Shown here in pieces: positions 9,738 to 17,293 of a DNA stretch of 64,000 bases (positions are counted from its first letter, which is position 1; the number at the start of each line of letters is the position of its first letter). This DNA is from Millionella massiliensis (GTDB lineage Bacteria > Bacteroidota > Bacteroidia > Bacteroidales > Rikenellaceae), in assembly GCF_900104655.1 (NCBI RefSeq), contig NZ_FNWD01000002.1, positions 806,001 through 870,000 of the forward strand, given 5' to 3'. The translations under genes and the position numbers were made by a program. Below the pieces are notes generated by a model. That model was given only the letters and a program-made list of their open reading frames with translations. It searched no databases and was not told the origin of the DNA.

Positions 9738-9745
9738 TACTTTTG
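9738..9745 (+). promoter_or_regulatory. pfkA promoter, -7 box
   Basis: TACTTTTG fits TAnnTTTG, with a TTG (9715-9717) 20 bases upstream and the start codon 37 bases downstream. Confidence 0.65.
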
Positions 9746-9781
9746 TAGCTGTTTTTGAAACGCAAAAGACCCTAATAAAAC

Positions 9782-10882
9782 ATGAAAAGAGTTTTAGTTG
9801 CAACCAGCGGCGGTGACTGCCCCGGATTGAACGCAGTGATCCGCGGCGTCGTAAAGCGCGCAGCACAGGAAGGCGACTGGGAAGTGCTCGGTAGTATCCA
9901 AGCCTACAACGGTATCCTGTGGGAGCCCACCGAAGTAAAAGTCCTCGACGAAGCAGCCGTAGCCGGCATCCACTATCGAGGCGGTACGATTATAGAAACC
10001 ACCAACAAAGGGGGCCCCTTCGCATGGCCCGTATACAACAAACACCTCGGCCAGTGGGAGTACGTCGATCGTTCGGACGAAATGATCCGCAAACTCCAAT
10101 ACATGGGTGTTGATGCAGTGATTTCGATCGGCGGCGACGGTTCGCAGCGCATCTCGCAGCAGCTCCAGAGCCAGGGTCTCGACATCGTCGGGGTACCGAA
10201 AACCATCGACAACGACCTCTCGGCCACCGACTTCACCTTCGGTTTCCAGACTGCCGTACAGATTGCGACCGACGCAGTCGACAAACTCGTCACCACTGCC
10301 GCATCACACAACCGTACCTTCATTCTGGAAGTGATGGGCCGCAACACCGGTTGGATCGCCCTGCACGCAGCTATCGCCGGTGGTGCCGACGTCTGCCTGA
10401 TCCCCGAAATCCCCTACGACCTGAACGTCGTACTCGATAAGCTGAAAAAACGCTACAACTCGAAAGGTCGTGGTTCGGCCATCATCGTCGTAGCCGAAGG
10501 CGCCCGTCCCAAAGACGGTACCGTACACGCCGCAGCAGCTACCGAAGTTGGTTACGAAAACGTCCGTCTGGGCGGTATCGCCTACGACCTGAGCCGTCAG
10601 CTCAAAGCAGCCGGCTTCGAACCCGATATCCGTGAAACCGTTCTCGGCCACATCCAGCGCGGGGGCGTGCCCATCGCCTACGACCGTGTACTGGCTACCC
10701 AGTTCGGTGTCAAAGCCTTCGAATATGTCCTCGAAGGTAAATTCGGCCACATGGTATCGTATCGTCACCCCGACATCATCGCCGTACCGTTCGAAGAAGC
10801 CGTCGGACAGTGCAACTACGTACGTCCCGACAGCGACATCGTCAAATCGGCCCGCGGTTGCGGTATCAGCTTCGGCGACTAA
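9782..10882 (+). CDS. pfkA: 6-phosphofructokinase, group III type
   Basis: Phosphorylates fructose 6-phosphate to fructose 1,6-bisphosphate, the committed step of glycolysis. The 366 residues start with ATSGGDCPGLNAVIRG, the phosphate-donor loop. The donor-specificity site reads GGDGS (about 117-121), whose glycine in place of aspartate favours ATP over pyrophosphate. The following motif is PKTIDND (Lys at about 140), where classical bacterial ATP-PfkA has Gly. Gly with Lys at these two sites is the pattern of group III enzymes, so ATP use is predicted but not certain. The catalytic Asp is the second Asp side of TIDND. Single gene with its own promoter and a strong terminator. Confidence 0.94.
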   Translation: MKRVLVATSGGDCPGLNAVIRGVVKRAAQEGDWEVLGSIQAYNGILWEPTEVKVLDEAAVAGIHYRGGTIIETTNKGGPFAWPVYNKHLGQWEYVDRSDEMIRKLQYMGVDAVISIGGDGSQRISQQLQSQGLDIVGVPKTIDNDLSATDFTFGFQTAVQIATDAVDKLVTTAASHNRTFILEVMGRNTGWIALHAAIAGGADVCLIPEIPYDLNVVLDKLKKRYNSKGRGSAIIVVAEGARPKDGTVHAAAATEVGYENVRLGGIAYDLSRQLKAAGFEPDIRETVLGHIQRGGVPIAYDRVLATQFGVKAFEYVLEGKFGHMVSYRHPDIIAVPFEEAVGQCNYVRPDSDIVKSARGCGISFGD

Positions 10883-10920
10883 TACAACAGGTCCGGCCCC
10901 AACGGCAAGACCGACCCTAT

Positions 10921-10963
10921 CGAGACCCGTCCCCCCGTTTTCGGAAGGACGGGTCTCGTTTTT
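10921..10963 (+). terminator. Intrinsic terminator of pfkA
   Basis: A perfect 12-bp stem, CGAGACCCGTCC (10921-10932) with GGACGGGTCTCG (10947-10958), followed at once by TTTTT (10959-10963). Confidence 0.9.
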
Positions 10964-10987
10964 GTTGGGGAATCCCCGGAAAAAACC

Positions 10988-10995
10988 TAAATTTG
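10988..10995 (+). promoter_or_regulatory. -7 box almost touching the DUF2807 start codon
   Basis: TAAATTTG ends only 5 bases before the ATG at 11001. If it is used, transcription would start at or next to the start codon, giving a leaderless or nearly leaderless mRNA. Confidence 0.5.
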
Positions 10996-11000
10996 ACCTT

Positions 11001-11714
11001 ATGAAGAGAAACTATCGCCATGTACTGCTCCTGCTCGGTCTGCTCAGCCTGCTGCTGATCGGTCCCCGCAGCTACGCCCAGGAGATTCGAGAAAGCGAGC
11101 CCCTGCCCCCCTTCACCGCCCTGAACGTGGAAGGTCCCGTCAAGATCGAACTGATCCCCGCCGACGAGAACAAACTGCAACTGATGCTGTGGGATCTCGA
11201 CGAACGCGAGATCCGCTGGCAGGTCAAAGACAACACCCTGTACCTCATCGCCCGCAAAGGCCTCGTCAACAAACGCGCCTACGCCGACGTCAAGCTCTAC
11301 TACGCCACCCTGAACCACATCAACATCAGCGGTGGAGAAGTCATCACCCAAGAACCCATCCAGTGTCCCCACCTGACCCTGACGGCCGAAAGTTCCATCG
11401 GAAAGATGGATCTGATCACCGAATGCAAGGAAATCACCATCCTCACCAGCGGCGACAACACCGTCAAGGTACGCGGCACCACCGAACAAGCCTCCTACCA
11501 GGCCAAACTCGGCAGCCGCATCCAATGCCTCGAGTTGAGCGCCCAGAACGTCCTCGCCACCGCCTCCGGCAAAGCTGAAATCCAACTACAGGTGAGCGAC
11601 CAGCTCGACGCCCGCTCTGTCACCGGCGCCAACATCTTTTTCCGCGGCGACCCCGTCACCCTGAACATCAAGAAATCCACCCTCGGCGGCGTCGAATCGG
11701 TCAACAACCTCTAA
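11001..11714 (+). CDS. Secreted DUF2807 (head GIN domain) protein
   Basis: A 237-residue exported protein with a signal peptide (MKRNYRHVLLLLGLLSLLLI, cleavage near SYAQE). The body is a repetitive beta-rich fold with short Ile/Leu/Val strands such as NHINISGGEVI and ARSVTGANIFF, as in the putative auto-transporter adhesin head GIN family (DUF2807), common and uncharacterised in Bacteroidota. A longer frame runs upstream into pfkA, but the signal peptide fixes the start at 11001. It ends 13 bases before the ComM-like gene, so the two may share a transcript. Confidence 0.75.
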   Translation: MKRNYRHVLLLLGLLSLLLIGPRSYAQEIRESEPLPPFTALNVEGPVKIELIPADENKLQLMLWDLDEREIRWQVKDNTLYLIARKGLVNKRAYADVKLYYATLNHINISGGEVITQEPIQCPHLTLTAESSIGKMDLITECKEITILTSGDNTVKVRGTTEQASYQAKLGSRIQCLELSAQNVLATASGKAEIQLQVSDQLDARSVTGANIFFRGDPVTLNIKKSTLGGVESVNNL

Positions 11715-11727
11715 CCGCGCCGCGCCC

Positions 11728-13278
11728 ATGCTCGTCAAGACCTACTGCAGCACCGTCGAAGGGATCGACGCACGGACCATCACCGTCGAAGTCAACCTCT
11801 CGCCCGGCATCCGTTTTCTGGTAGTCGGTCTGCCCGACAATGCCGTACGCGAAAGCCAGCAACGCATCACCGCCGCCTTCGCCAACAATCGGCTCCGCAT
11901 GCCCGGATTCAACATCCTAGTGAATCTGGCCCCCGCCGACCTGCGAAAAGCAGGCTCGCACTACGACCTGCCGATCGCCATCGGCATACTCGCCGCCTCG
12001 CAACAGGTCGCCGCAGAGCCCCTTGCCCGATACATCCTCATCGGCGAACTCTCCTTGGACGGTACCCTGCTGCCCGTCAAAGGCGCCCTGCCGATCGCCA
12101 TCCAGGCCTGGAAAGAGGGATTCGAAGGGATCATCCTTCCCGCCGCCAATGCCCCCGAAGCCGCCGTGGTACAGAACCTCAAAGTCTACGGAGTCGAAAA
12201 TCTGATGCAGGTCATCGGGCTACTGAACGGCGAATCGGAGATCGCCCCCACCGTGATCGACACCCGCGCCGAATACTTCTCGCGCCTCGACCATTTCGAC
12301 CTCGACTTCCGCGACGTAAAGGGTCAGGCCGACGTCAAACGCGCCCTGGAGATCGCCGCAGCCGGCGGCCACAACGTACTGATGATCGGCCCTCCCGGAG
12401 CCGGAAAGAGCATGCTCGCCAAGCGTATGCCCACCATCATGCCCCCGATGACCCTCTCCGAGGCCCTCGAAACCACCAAGATACACTCCGTAGCCGGCAA
12501 ATTGCACGACAACGTCGGTCTGCTCACCGCCCGCCCCTTCCGCGCGCCGCACCACATCACCTCCGAAGTGGCGCTGGTCGGCGGAAGCATTCCCCCACAG
12601 CCCGGCGAGATCTCGCTGGCCCACAACGGCATCCTGTTTCTGGACGAGCTGCCCGAGTTCAACCGACGCACCCTCGAAGTGCTACGCCAGCCGCTCGACG
12701 AGAAACGGATCACCATCTCCCGGGCCAAATACAGCGTCGACTACCCGGCCAATTTCATGCTGATCGCCGCCATGAACCCCTGCCCGTGCGGCTACCGGAC
12801 CCATCCCGAAAAGGTTTGCACCTGCACCCCCGCGGCCCAGGCGCGCTACATGAATAAAATATCCGGCCCGCTGATGGATCGGATCGACCTCCAGATCGAA
12901 GTGATCCCCGTGGCCGTCGAGAGCATGACCGGCCGCCGTGAGGGGGAGAGCAGCGCCGAGATCCGCCAACGCGTGATCGCCGCCCGCGAGCGTCAGACCC
13001 GGCGTCTGCAACGCGACGGGTACACTCAGACCCACAACAACGCCATGCTGACCCCCGAACAGATGGAACGCTACTGCCAGCTCGACGACGAGAGCATCGG
13101 CCTGATCCGGGAAGCCATGACCACCATGGGCCTGTCGGGCCGCGCCTACGACCGTATTCTGAAGGTCGCCCGCACCATCGCCGATCTGGCCGGTTCGGAC
13201 AACATCCGGATCGACCACGTTGCCGAAGCCATCCAGTACCGCAGCCTCGACTGCAACCACCTCGCCGGCAACCAGTAA
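11728..13278 (+). CDS. ComM/YifB family Mg-chelatase-like AAA ATPase
   Basis: A 516-residue cytosolic AAA+ protein. Residues about 20-140 form the ComM/Lon-like N-terminal domain (RESQQRITAAFANN, SHYDLPIAIGILAAS). Walker A is GPPGAGKS (about 221-228), Walker B FLDELPEF, and a Cys-rich segment NPCPCGYRTHPEKVCTCT follows, as in all YifB proteins. A C-terminal Mg-chelatase helical domain ends the protein. In naturally competent bacteria ComM is a branch-migration helicase that helps integrate incoming DNA. The next gene is a ComEC-like channel, which supports a DNA-uptake context, though YifB is also widespread in non-competent species. Confidence 0.92.
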   Translation: MLVKTYCSTVEGIDARTITVEVNLSPGIRFLVVGLPDNAVRESQQRITAAFANNRLRMPGFNILVNLAPADLRKAGSHYDLPIAIGILAASQQVAAEPLARYILIGELSLDGTLLPVKGALPIAIQAWKEGFEGIILPAANAPEAAVVQNLKVYGVENLMQVIGLLNGESEIAPTVIDTRAEYFSRLDHFDLDFRDVKGQADVKRALEIAAAGGHNVLMIGPPGAGKSMLAKRMPTIMPPMTLSEALETTKIHSVAGKLHDNVGLLTARPFRAPHHITSEVALVGGSIPPQPGEISLAHNGILFLDELPEFNRRTLEVLRQPLDEKRITISRAKYSVDYPANFMLIAAMNPCPCGYRTHPEKVCTCTPAAQARYMNKISGPLMDRIDLQIEVIPVAVESMTGRREGESSAEIRQRVIAARERQTRRLQRDGYTQTHNNAMLTPEQMERYCQLDDESIGLIREAMTTMGLSGRAYDRILKVARTIADLAGSDNIRIDHVAEAIQYRSLDCNHLAGNQ

Positions 13279-13309
13279 ATCTCCCCGTATCTCTCCACGC
13301 CCCCACCGC

Positions 13310-14869
13310 ATGGCACGTTTCACCCGGTCCAATACCCCGCTGCTCGAGCCGACACTCGCCTTCGCGGCCGGTATTTTGGCCTTCGCCCTGCCCGACCGGG
13401 CCGATCACATCGTGCTGCCCTTCCTGGTTTTCGGCATCGTGCTGGCGGTTCTGCTACCAGTCAAACTGTGGTTCGCACCCCGAATCGCCTCCTGGGGGCG
13501 GATGGTAGCATGGAGCCTCTTTTTCTGGACCGGCACGGCACTGGCGGCTCTCCACCGCGTCGATCCGGAGCCCACGCTCCGTCACCACGGCGAGCGGCTG
13601 ACCTTCATCGGACGCATCGAGAGCGTTCCCGAAGCACGTGGCCGCTGGTACCGCAGCGACGCGACCCTCTTCTGCTATGCCGACAGTACGACCCAAGCGT
13701 GGCAACCGCTCGAAAGCCGCATCCGCCTCTACATCGACACCACGTCGCGCAATCCCCGTCTCCGCATCGGCGACGTGCTCCGTTTCCGGGGACGGATCTA
13801 CGCTTCAGACTCCTCCGGCTACGACCTTTACATGCGCCGAACGCGCGGATTTACGGCCCGCTGTTTCGCCTGGACGGCCGTGCGCATCGGCACCGACACC
13901 ACCCTCACGACCCGTATCGAACAACTCCGCCACCAGTGGGGCAGCCGGCTGCTCGCCCGCGACACGCTGTACCGCGACGATGCCGGCCCCATTCTGCAGG
14001 CGCTGGCCGTGGGCGACCAGTCGGACATCACCCCCGAACTGCGCGACAGCTATTCGCGCACCGGCGTGGCCCACCTACTCTCCGTTTCGGGGCTGCACGT
14101 GGGGATCGTCTTTCTGATACTGAATCTGATGTTCGGATGGATACGACTCTTCCGACACGGAACCGTCGTATTGGGAATCGTGGTGATCCTGTGCCTCGTC
14201 TGCTACGCCGCCCTGACCGGACTCTCGCCCTCGGTCATCCGCGCCGTGACGATGTTCTCGCTGCTGCAGATCGGACTGATGCTCTCACGCTACACCAACA
14301 GCCTCAACACCCTCTGCGCCGCCGCCCTGCTCCTGCTGATCTGGAACCCATACAACCTCTACCACATCGGTTTCCAACTCTCGTTCGCCGCCATGGTCGG
14401 CATCATCACCCTCTACCAACCCATCGCCCGCCTCTGGATGCCCCGCCACGTGCTGCTGCGCTGGTTGTGGTCGCTCAGTCTGGTCGGCATCACGGCACAA
14501 ATCGGCACCTTCCCGCTGGTCATGTACCACTTCGGGCAGTTGCAGCTCGCCGGACTGTTGCTCAACCCGCTGATCTGGTTCACCGTGCCGGTCATTATCG
14601 GCGGGTCGCTGCTCTACCTGGCCGGCGGCTGGGAATGGGTCCTCGCGCTGACCCGCACCGTTGCCGAATGGCAGAACTCGGCCATCACCTGGATGGCCGG
14701 CCACTCATGGGTAGCCGTCACCGGTATCCGGCTCGAAGCGTGGCTATGCGCCGCCATGTATCTCGTGATTTTAATCCTGATTGTGTGGGTCAACCGACGC
14801 AGCAACCTCAAGACACGCTCCTACCTGCTCCGCTCGGTCGATGCGGCCGATCTGCGGGCCGCGAAGTGA
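13310..14869 (+). CDS. ComEC/Rec2-family DNA uptake channel, short form
   Basis: A 519-residue membrane protein of the ComEC family, which moves single-stranded DNA across the inner membrane. It has N-terminal helices, a soluble DUF4131-type domain (about residues 60-190), and the conserved Competence motif LSVSGLHVGIVF beginning a bundle of some eight helices. The C-terminal metallo-beta-lactamase domain found in longer ComEC proteins is absent. The open frame extends 90 bases upstream inside the comM gene, but that part is Ser/Pro/Arg-rich; the ATG at 13310 precedes a plausible N-terminus. Its last 49 bases overlap the end of hydE on the other strand. Confidence 0.87.
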   Translation: MARFTRSNTPLLEPTLAFAAGILAFALPDRADHIVLPFLVFGIVLAVLLPVKLWFAPRIASWGRMVAWSLFFWTGTALAALHRVDPEPTLRHHGERLTFIGRIESVPEARGRWYRSDATLFCYADSTTQAWQPLESRIRLYIDTTSRNPRLRIGDVLRFRGRIYASDSSGYDLYMRRTRGFTARCFAWTAVRIGTDTTLTTRIEQLRHQWGSRLLARDTLYRDDAGPILQALAVGDQSDITPELRDSYSRTGVAHLLSVSGLHVGIVFLILNLMFGWIRLFRHGTVVLGIVVILCLVCYAALTGLSPSVIRAVTMFSLLQIGLMLSRYTNSLNTLCAAALLLLIWNPYNLYHIGFQLSFAAMVGIITLYQPIARLWMPRHVLLRWLWSLSLVGITAQIGTFPLVMYHFGQLQLAGLLLNPLIWFTVPVIIGGSLLYLAGGWEWVLALTRTVAEWQNSAITWMAGHSWVAVTGIRLEAWLCAAMYLVILILIVWVNRRSNLKTRSYLLRSVDAADLRAAK

Positions 14870-15858
14870 CGCGAATCGCCCCACACGTTATCCAACGCCA
14901 CGTCGAATCCCCGCAGGTCCATATCCTGCAACGGTTTGTTGTCGTAGAGTTTATAGTTTCCCCGGACCACGGCCGGCGTCAGGTTCGGCATCATCACATT
15001 GGCACCGGCCGCAATTCCCAGCTCCCGTCCCTGCGGATGGAGGGCATGGAGGGCCGTTGTCGAAGCGATATTGATGTCGGGCATCAACAGCCGCAGCAGC
15101 GCTATCATCCTCAGTGCCAACTGCAAACGTTCCTCCCGCGAAAATGCGCTCGGCACCTCGGCCAACGGCGTACCGGGGAACTCGATGTAGGGCCCCATGC
15201 CGCACATGTCGATATCCAACGACCGGAAAAAGAGCAGATCGTCGGCCAGATCGGCAATCTGCTGGTACGGCAGGCCGATCATCACCCCCGTCCCCACCTG
15301 GTAGCCCTCGTCCCGCAACGCGCGCAACGCCTCCAGCCGCCTGTCGTAGCTATGGTCGGCCGGATGGATCCGACCATACAGCTCCGGCGACGAGGCCTCG
15401 ATCCGCAGCAGGTAACGGTGTGCTCCGACCGCAAACCACCGTCGGTAGGTCTCACGGCTCTGCTCGCCGAGCGAAAGGGTAATGCCCAGCTCGCCGTTCG
15501 ATTCGCTTTTGATCCGTCCGACCAGCCGTTCGATCCGCTCGACGAACTCCCGGTCGGTTCGTTCGCCGGCCTGAATCACCACCGACCCGTAACCCGACCG
15601 CCACGCGTACTCGGCCGCCGCCATCACCTGTTCGTCAGTGAGTTCGTACCGCTCGACGGCGCTGTTCCCGCTCCGAATGCCGCAATAGAGACAGTTCTTG
15701 CGACAGCGATTCGACAGCTCGATCAGCCCGCGCAGATAGACCTTCGGCCCGACGGTCCGATTCCGCAGCTCCACAGCCTCGTCATACAGTTCGCGGTCAT
15801 CCGCCAGATCGCCCAGCGGAGCCCCCAGTCTTTCGATCAATTCGTTACGTGTCATCAT
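14821..15858 (-). CDS. hydE: [FeFe]-hydrogenase maturation radical SAM enzyme HydE
   Basis: HydE is a radical SAM enzyme that helps build the organometallic H-cluster of [FeFe] hydrogenases. The 345-residue protein carries the radical SAM motif CRKNCLYC (Cys-x3-Cys-x2-Cys) near residue 55, followed by GIRSGN and a TIM-barrel with IEASSPELYGRIHP and GTGVMIGLPYQ, all typical of HydE and distinguishing it from BioB. The start overlaps the stop of the upstream CapA-like gene as ATGA, so the two are probably translated together. hydF, hydG and the hydrogenase itself are not in the window. Its 3' end runs 49 bases into comEC on the opposite strand. Confidence 0.88.
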   Translation of the reverse strand: MMTRNELIERLGAPLGDLADDRELYDEAVELRNRTVGPKVYLRGLIELSNRCRKNCLYCGIRSGNSAVERYELTDEQVMAAAEYAWRSGYGSVVIQAGERTDREFVERIERLVGRIKSESNGELGITLSLGEQSRETYRRWFAVGAHRYLLRIEASSPELYGRIHPADHSYDRRLEALRALRDEGYQVGTGVMIGLPYQQIADLADDLLFFRSLDIDMCGMGPYIEFPGTPLAEVPSAFSREERLQLALRMIALLRLLMPDINIASTTALHALHPQGRELGIAAGANVMMPNLTPAVVRGNYKLYDNKPLQDMDLRGFDVALDNVWGDSRHFAARRSAASTERSR

Positions 15859-16940
15859 AAAACCACTTCATCGACGGCTCCGGCAATCTTGCGACTATCT
15901 TCCAACGCCTGCCGAAAGCGAAGGTTGGTCAGGCTGTCCATCCCGATCTCCGGGCCGGAAACATAGGCGGGCACGACATAGTAACGCCTGCGCCCCCGCT
16001 CGAACGGCAGCCACACCCAGTGGGGCAGGCTCTCGATCACGGGGGGGTGCGAAAACGAAAGCGTCACACGGACATTCAACCCGCCCTCCTGGTACCGTTT
16101 TCGCTGATTGGAGACGAAGTTGCCGAGCGACCACACCACCCGCTGCGCCGTATCGATCGGCTGCGCCACATGGGGGTGCGAACCGATCACCGCATCGACC
16201 CCCTGCCGCTGGCACCATGCCGCCAGTTGCCGCTGTGCCCCGTTGGGCCGAAGCTGATACTCTTCGCCCCAATGCACGAACAGCAGGATATGCGTGGCCG
16301 AATCGCGCCGGGCAAGCCGGATCTCCTCCGCCATACGCAGCGTGTCGATCCGGTTGACGGCCGCTCCCCGCGGCACGGGGATGCCGTTCGTTCCGTAAGT
16401 GGCATTGAGCAGCGCCACCCGATAACCGTTTTTCTCCAGCATCAGCGGCGCACGAAGCGTCAGGGTATCGTCATACACCCCGGTGCGAAGCATGCCGAGC
16501 GAATCAACAGTACGAACGGTGGTTCGAATGCCCTTCAGCCCCCGGTCGCAACAGTGGTTGTTGGCCAAAGCCGCCACATCAACGCCCGACCGCTGCAACG
16601 CCACGGCCAGTGCCTTGGGCGATGCAAAGCAGGGATAGCCGCTATAAGGCCCGGTCTCAGCCAATGTGGTTTCGAGATTGACCACGGCAAAATCGGCACG
16701 TTCCCAAAAAGGGCGGATATACCGGAAACAGGGTTCATAATCGTAGGTACCATCCTCCTGCCGTGCCGCCTCGACCTGCGGCAGATGCTGCATGACGTCG
16801 CCCGAAAAGACCAGCGTCAACTCCGGCCGTTCGACCACCGAGTCCAGCGCGGCAGCGGCCCCGATGTCGGGCACGTTCTGGGGTGCCCGGGCACATGACA
16901 GGCAAACAATGGCCCACAATATGATTCCTGCATTCTTCAT
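15855..16940 (-). CDS. CapA-family lipoprotein (metallophosphatase fold)
   Basis: A 361-residue protein with a lipoprotein signal peptide (MKNAGIILWAIVCLSC, lipid-modified Cys at about residue 16). The body has CapA/PgsA-type motifs: FSGDVMQHLPQ, VVNLETTLAETGPY, ANNHCCDRG and IGSHPHVAQP, which together form the metal site of a calcineurin-like fold. CapA proteins were named for poly-gamma-glutamate capsule synthesis, but many homologues have unknown roles. A frame with 15 extra residues exists upstream, yet the signal peptide sets the start at 16940. It is the first gene of a two-gene unit with hydE; the pairing has no obvious functional logic. Confidence 0.83.
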   Translation of the reverse strand: MKNAGIILWAIVCLSCARAPQNVPDIGAAAALDSVVERPELTLVFSGDVMQHLPQVEAARQEDGTYDYEPCFRYIRPFWERADFAVVNLETTLAETGPYSGYPCFASPKALAVALQRSGVDVAALANNHCCDRGLKGIRTTVRTVDSLGMLRTGVYDDTLTLRAPLMLEKNGYRVALLNATYGTNGIPVPRGAAVNRIDTLRMAEEIRLARRDSATHILLFVHWGEEYQLRPNGAQRQLAAWCQRQGVDAVIGSHPHVAQPIDTAQRVVWSLGNFVSNQRKRYQEGGLNVRVTLSFSHPPVIESLPHWVWLPFERGRRRYYVVPAYVSGPEIGMDSLTNLRFRQALEDSRKIAGAVDEVVL

Positions 16941-17293
16941 GATATAGATTATATAGGATAAAGATAATGAAAACTCCGGATTCATGCTTATACACGGCCA
17001 CTCCGCTGCCCGATAAACTCAAAAATGACACCCGGAGGGCCTCATCGAAGCCATGCGCCATTCAGCCCCCCTCCATACTTGAGATATTCCGTTACCCAGC
17101 CCACACACAAACGATCCGGCATTTGGTCGGCAGTATAGATACTTCTTTTTCAGTTCCATGTACTCATCTGAATAGAAGAGCGGGACAGATACAATCTATC
17201 CCGCTCTTTTCCACTGAAAATTTCGATCCATTCGACAGGGCCGGGGCTATTTCATGTCCCATACCTCCGCTTGTGAGACCCGACTACACCACC
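16941..17293. other. Intergenic stretch between capA-like and GH92 genes
   Basis: No gene seen. Near 16958-16968 the - strand has a TATCTTTA sequence that could be a poor -7 box for the CapA-like gene. A hairpin at 17176-17208 lies just past the GH92 stop. Confidence 0.5.
17176..17208 (-). terminator. Terminator after GH92 gene
   Basis: AAGAGCGGGA (17176-17185) pairs perfectly with TCCCGCTCTT (17199-17208), and AGAT/ATCT inside extends the stem past one mismatch. On the - strand it is followed by CTATT, a weak U-run. It sits 86 bases beyond the GH92 stop. Confidence 0.5.

Noticed and set aside
13468-15966. 832-residue + strand open frame across comEC and hydE
   Set aside because: Arg/Pro/His-rich shadow of two well-recognised genes.
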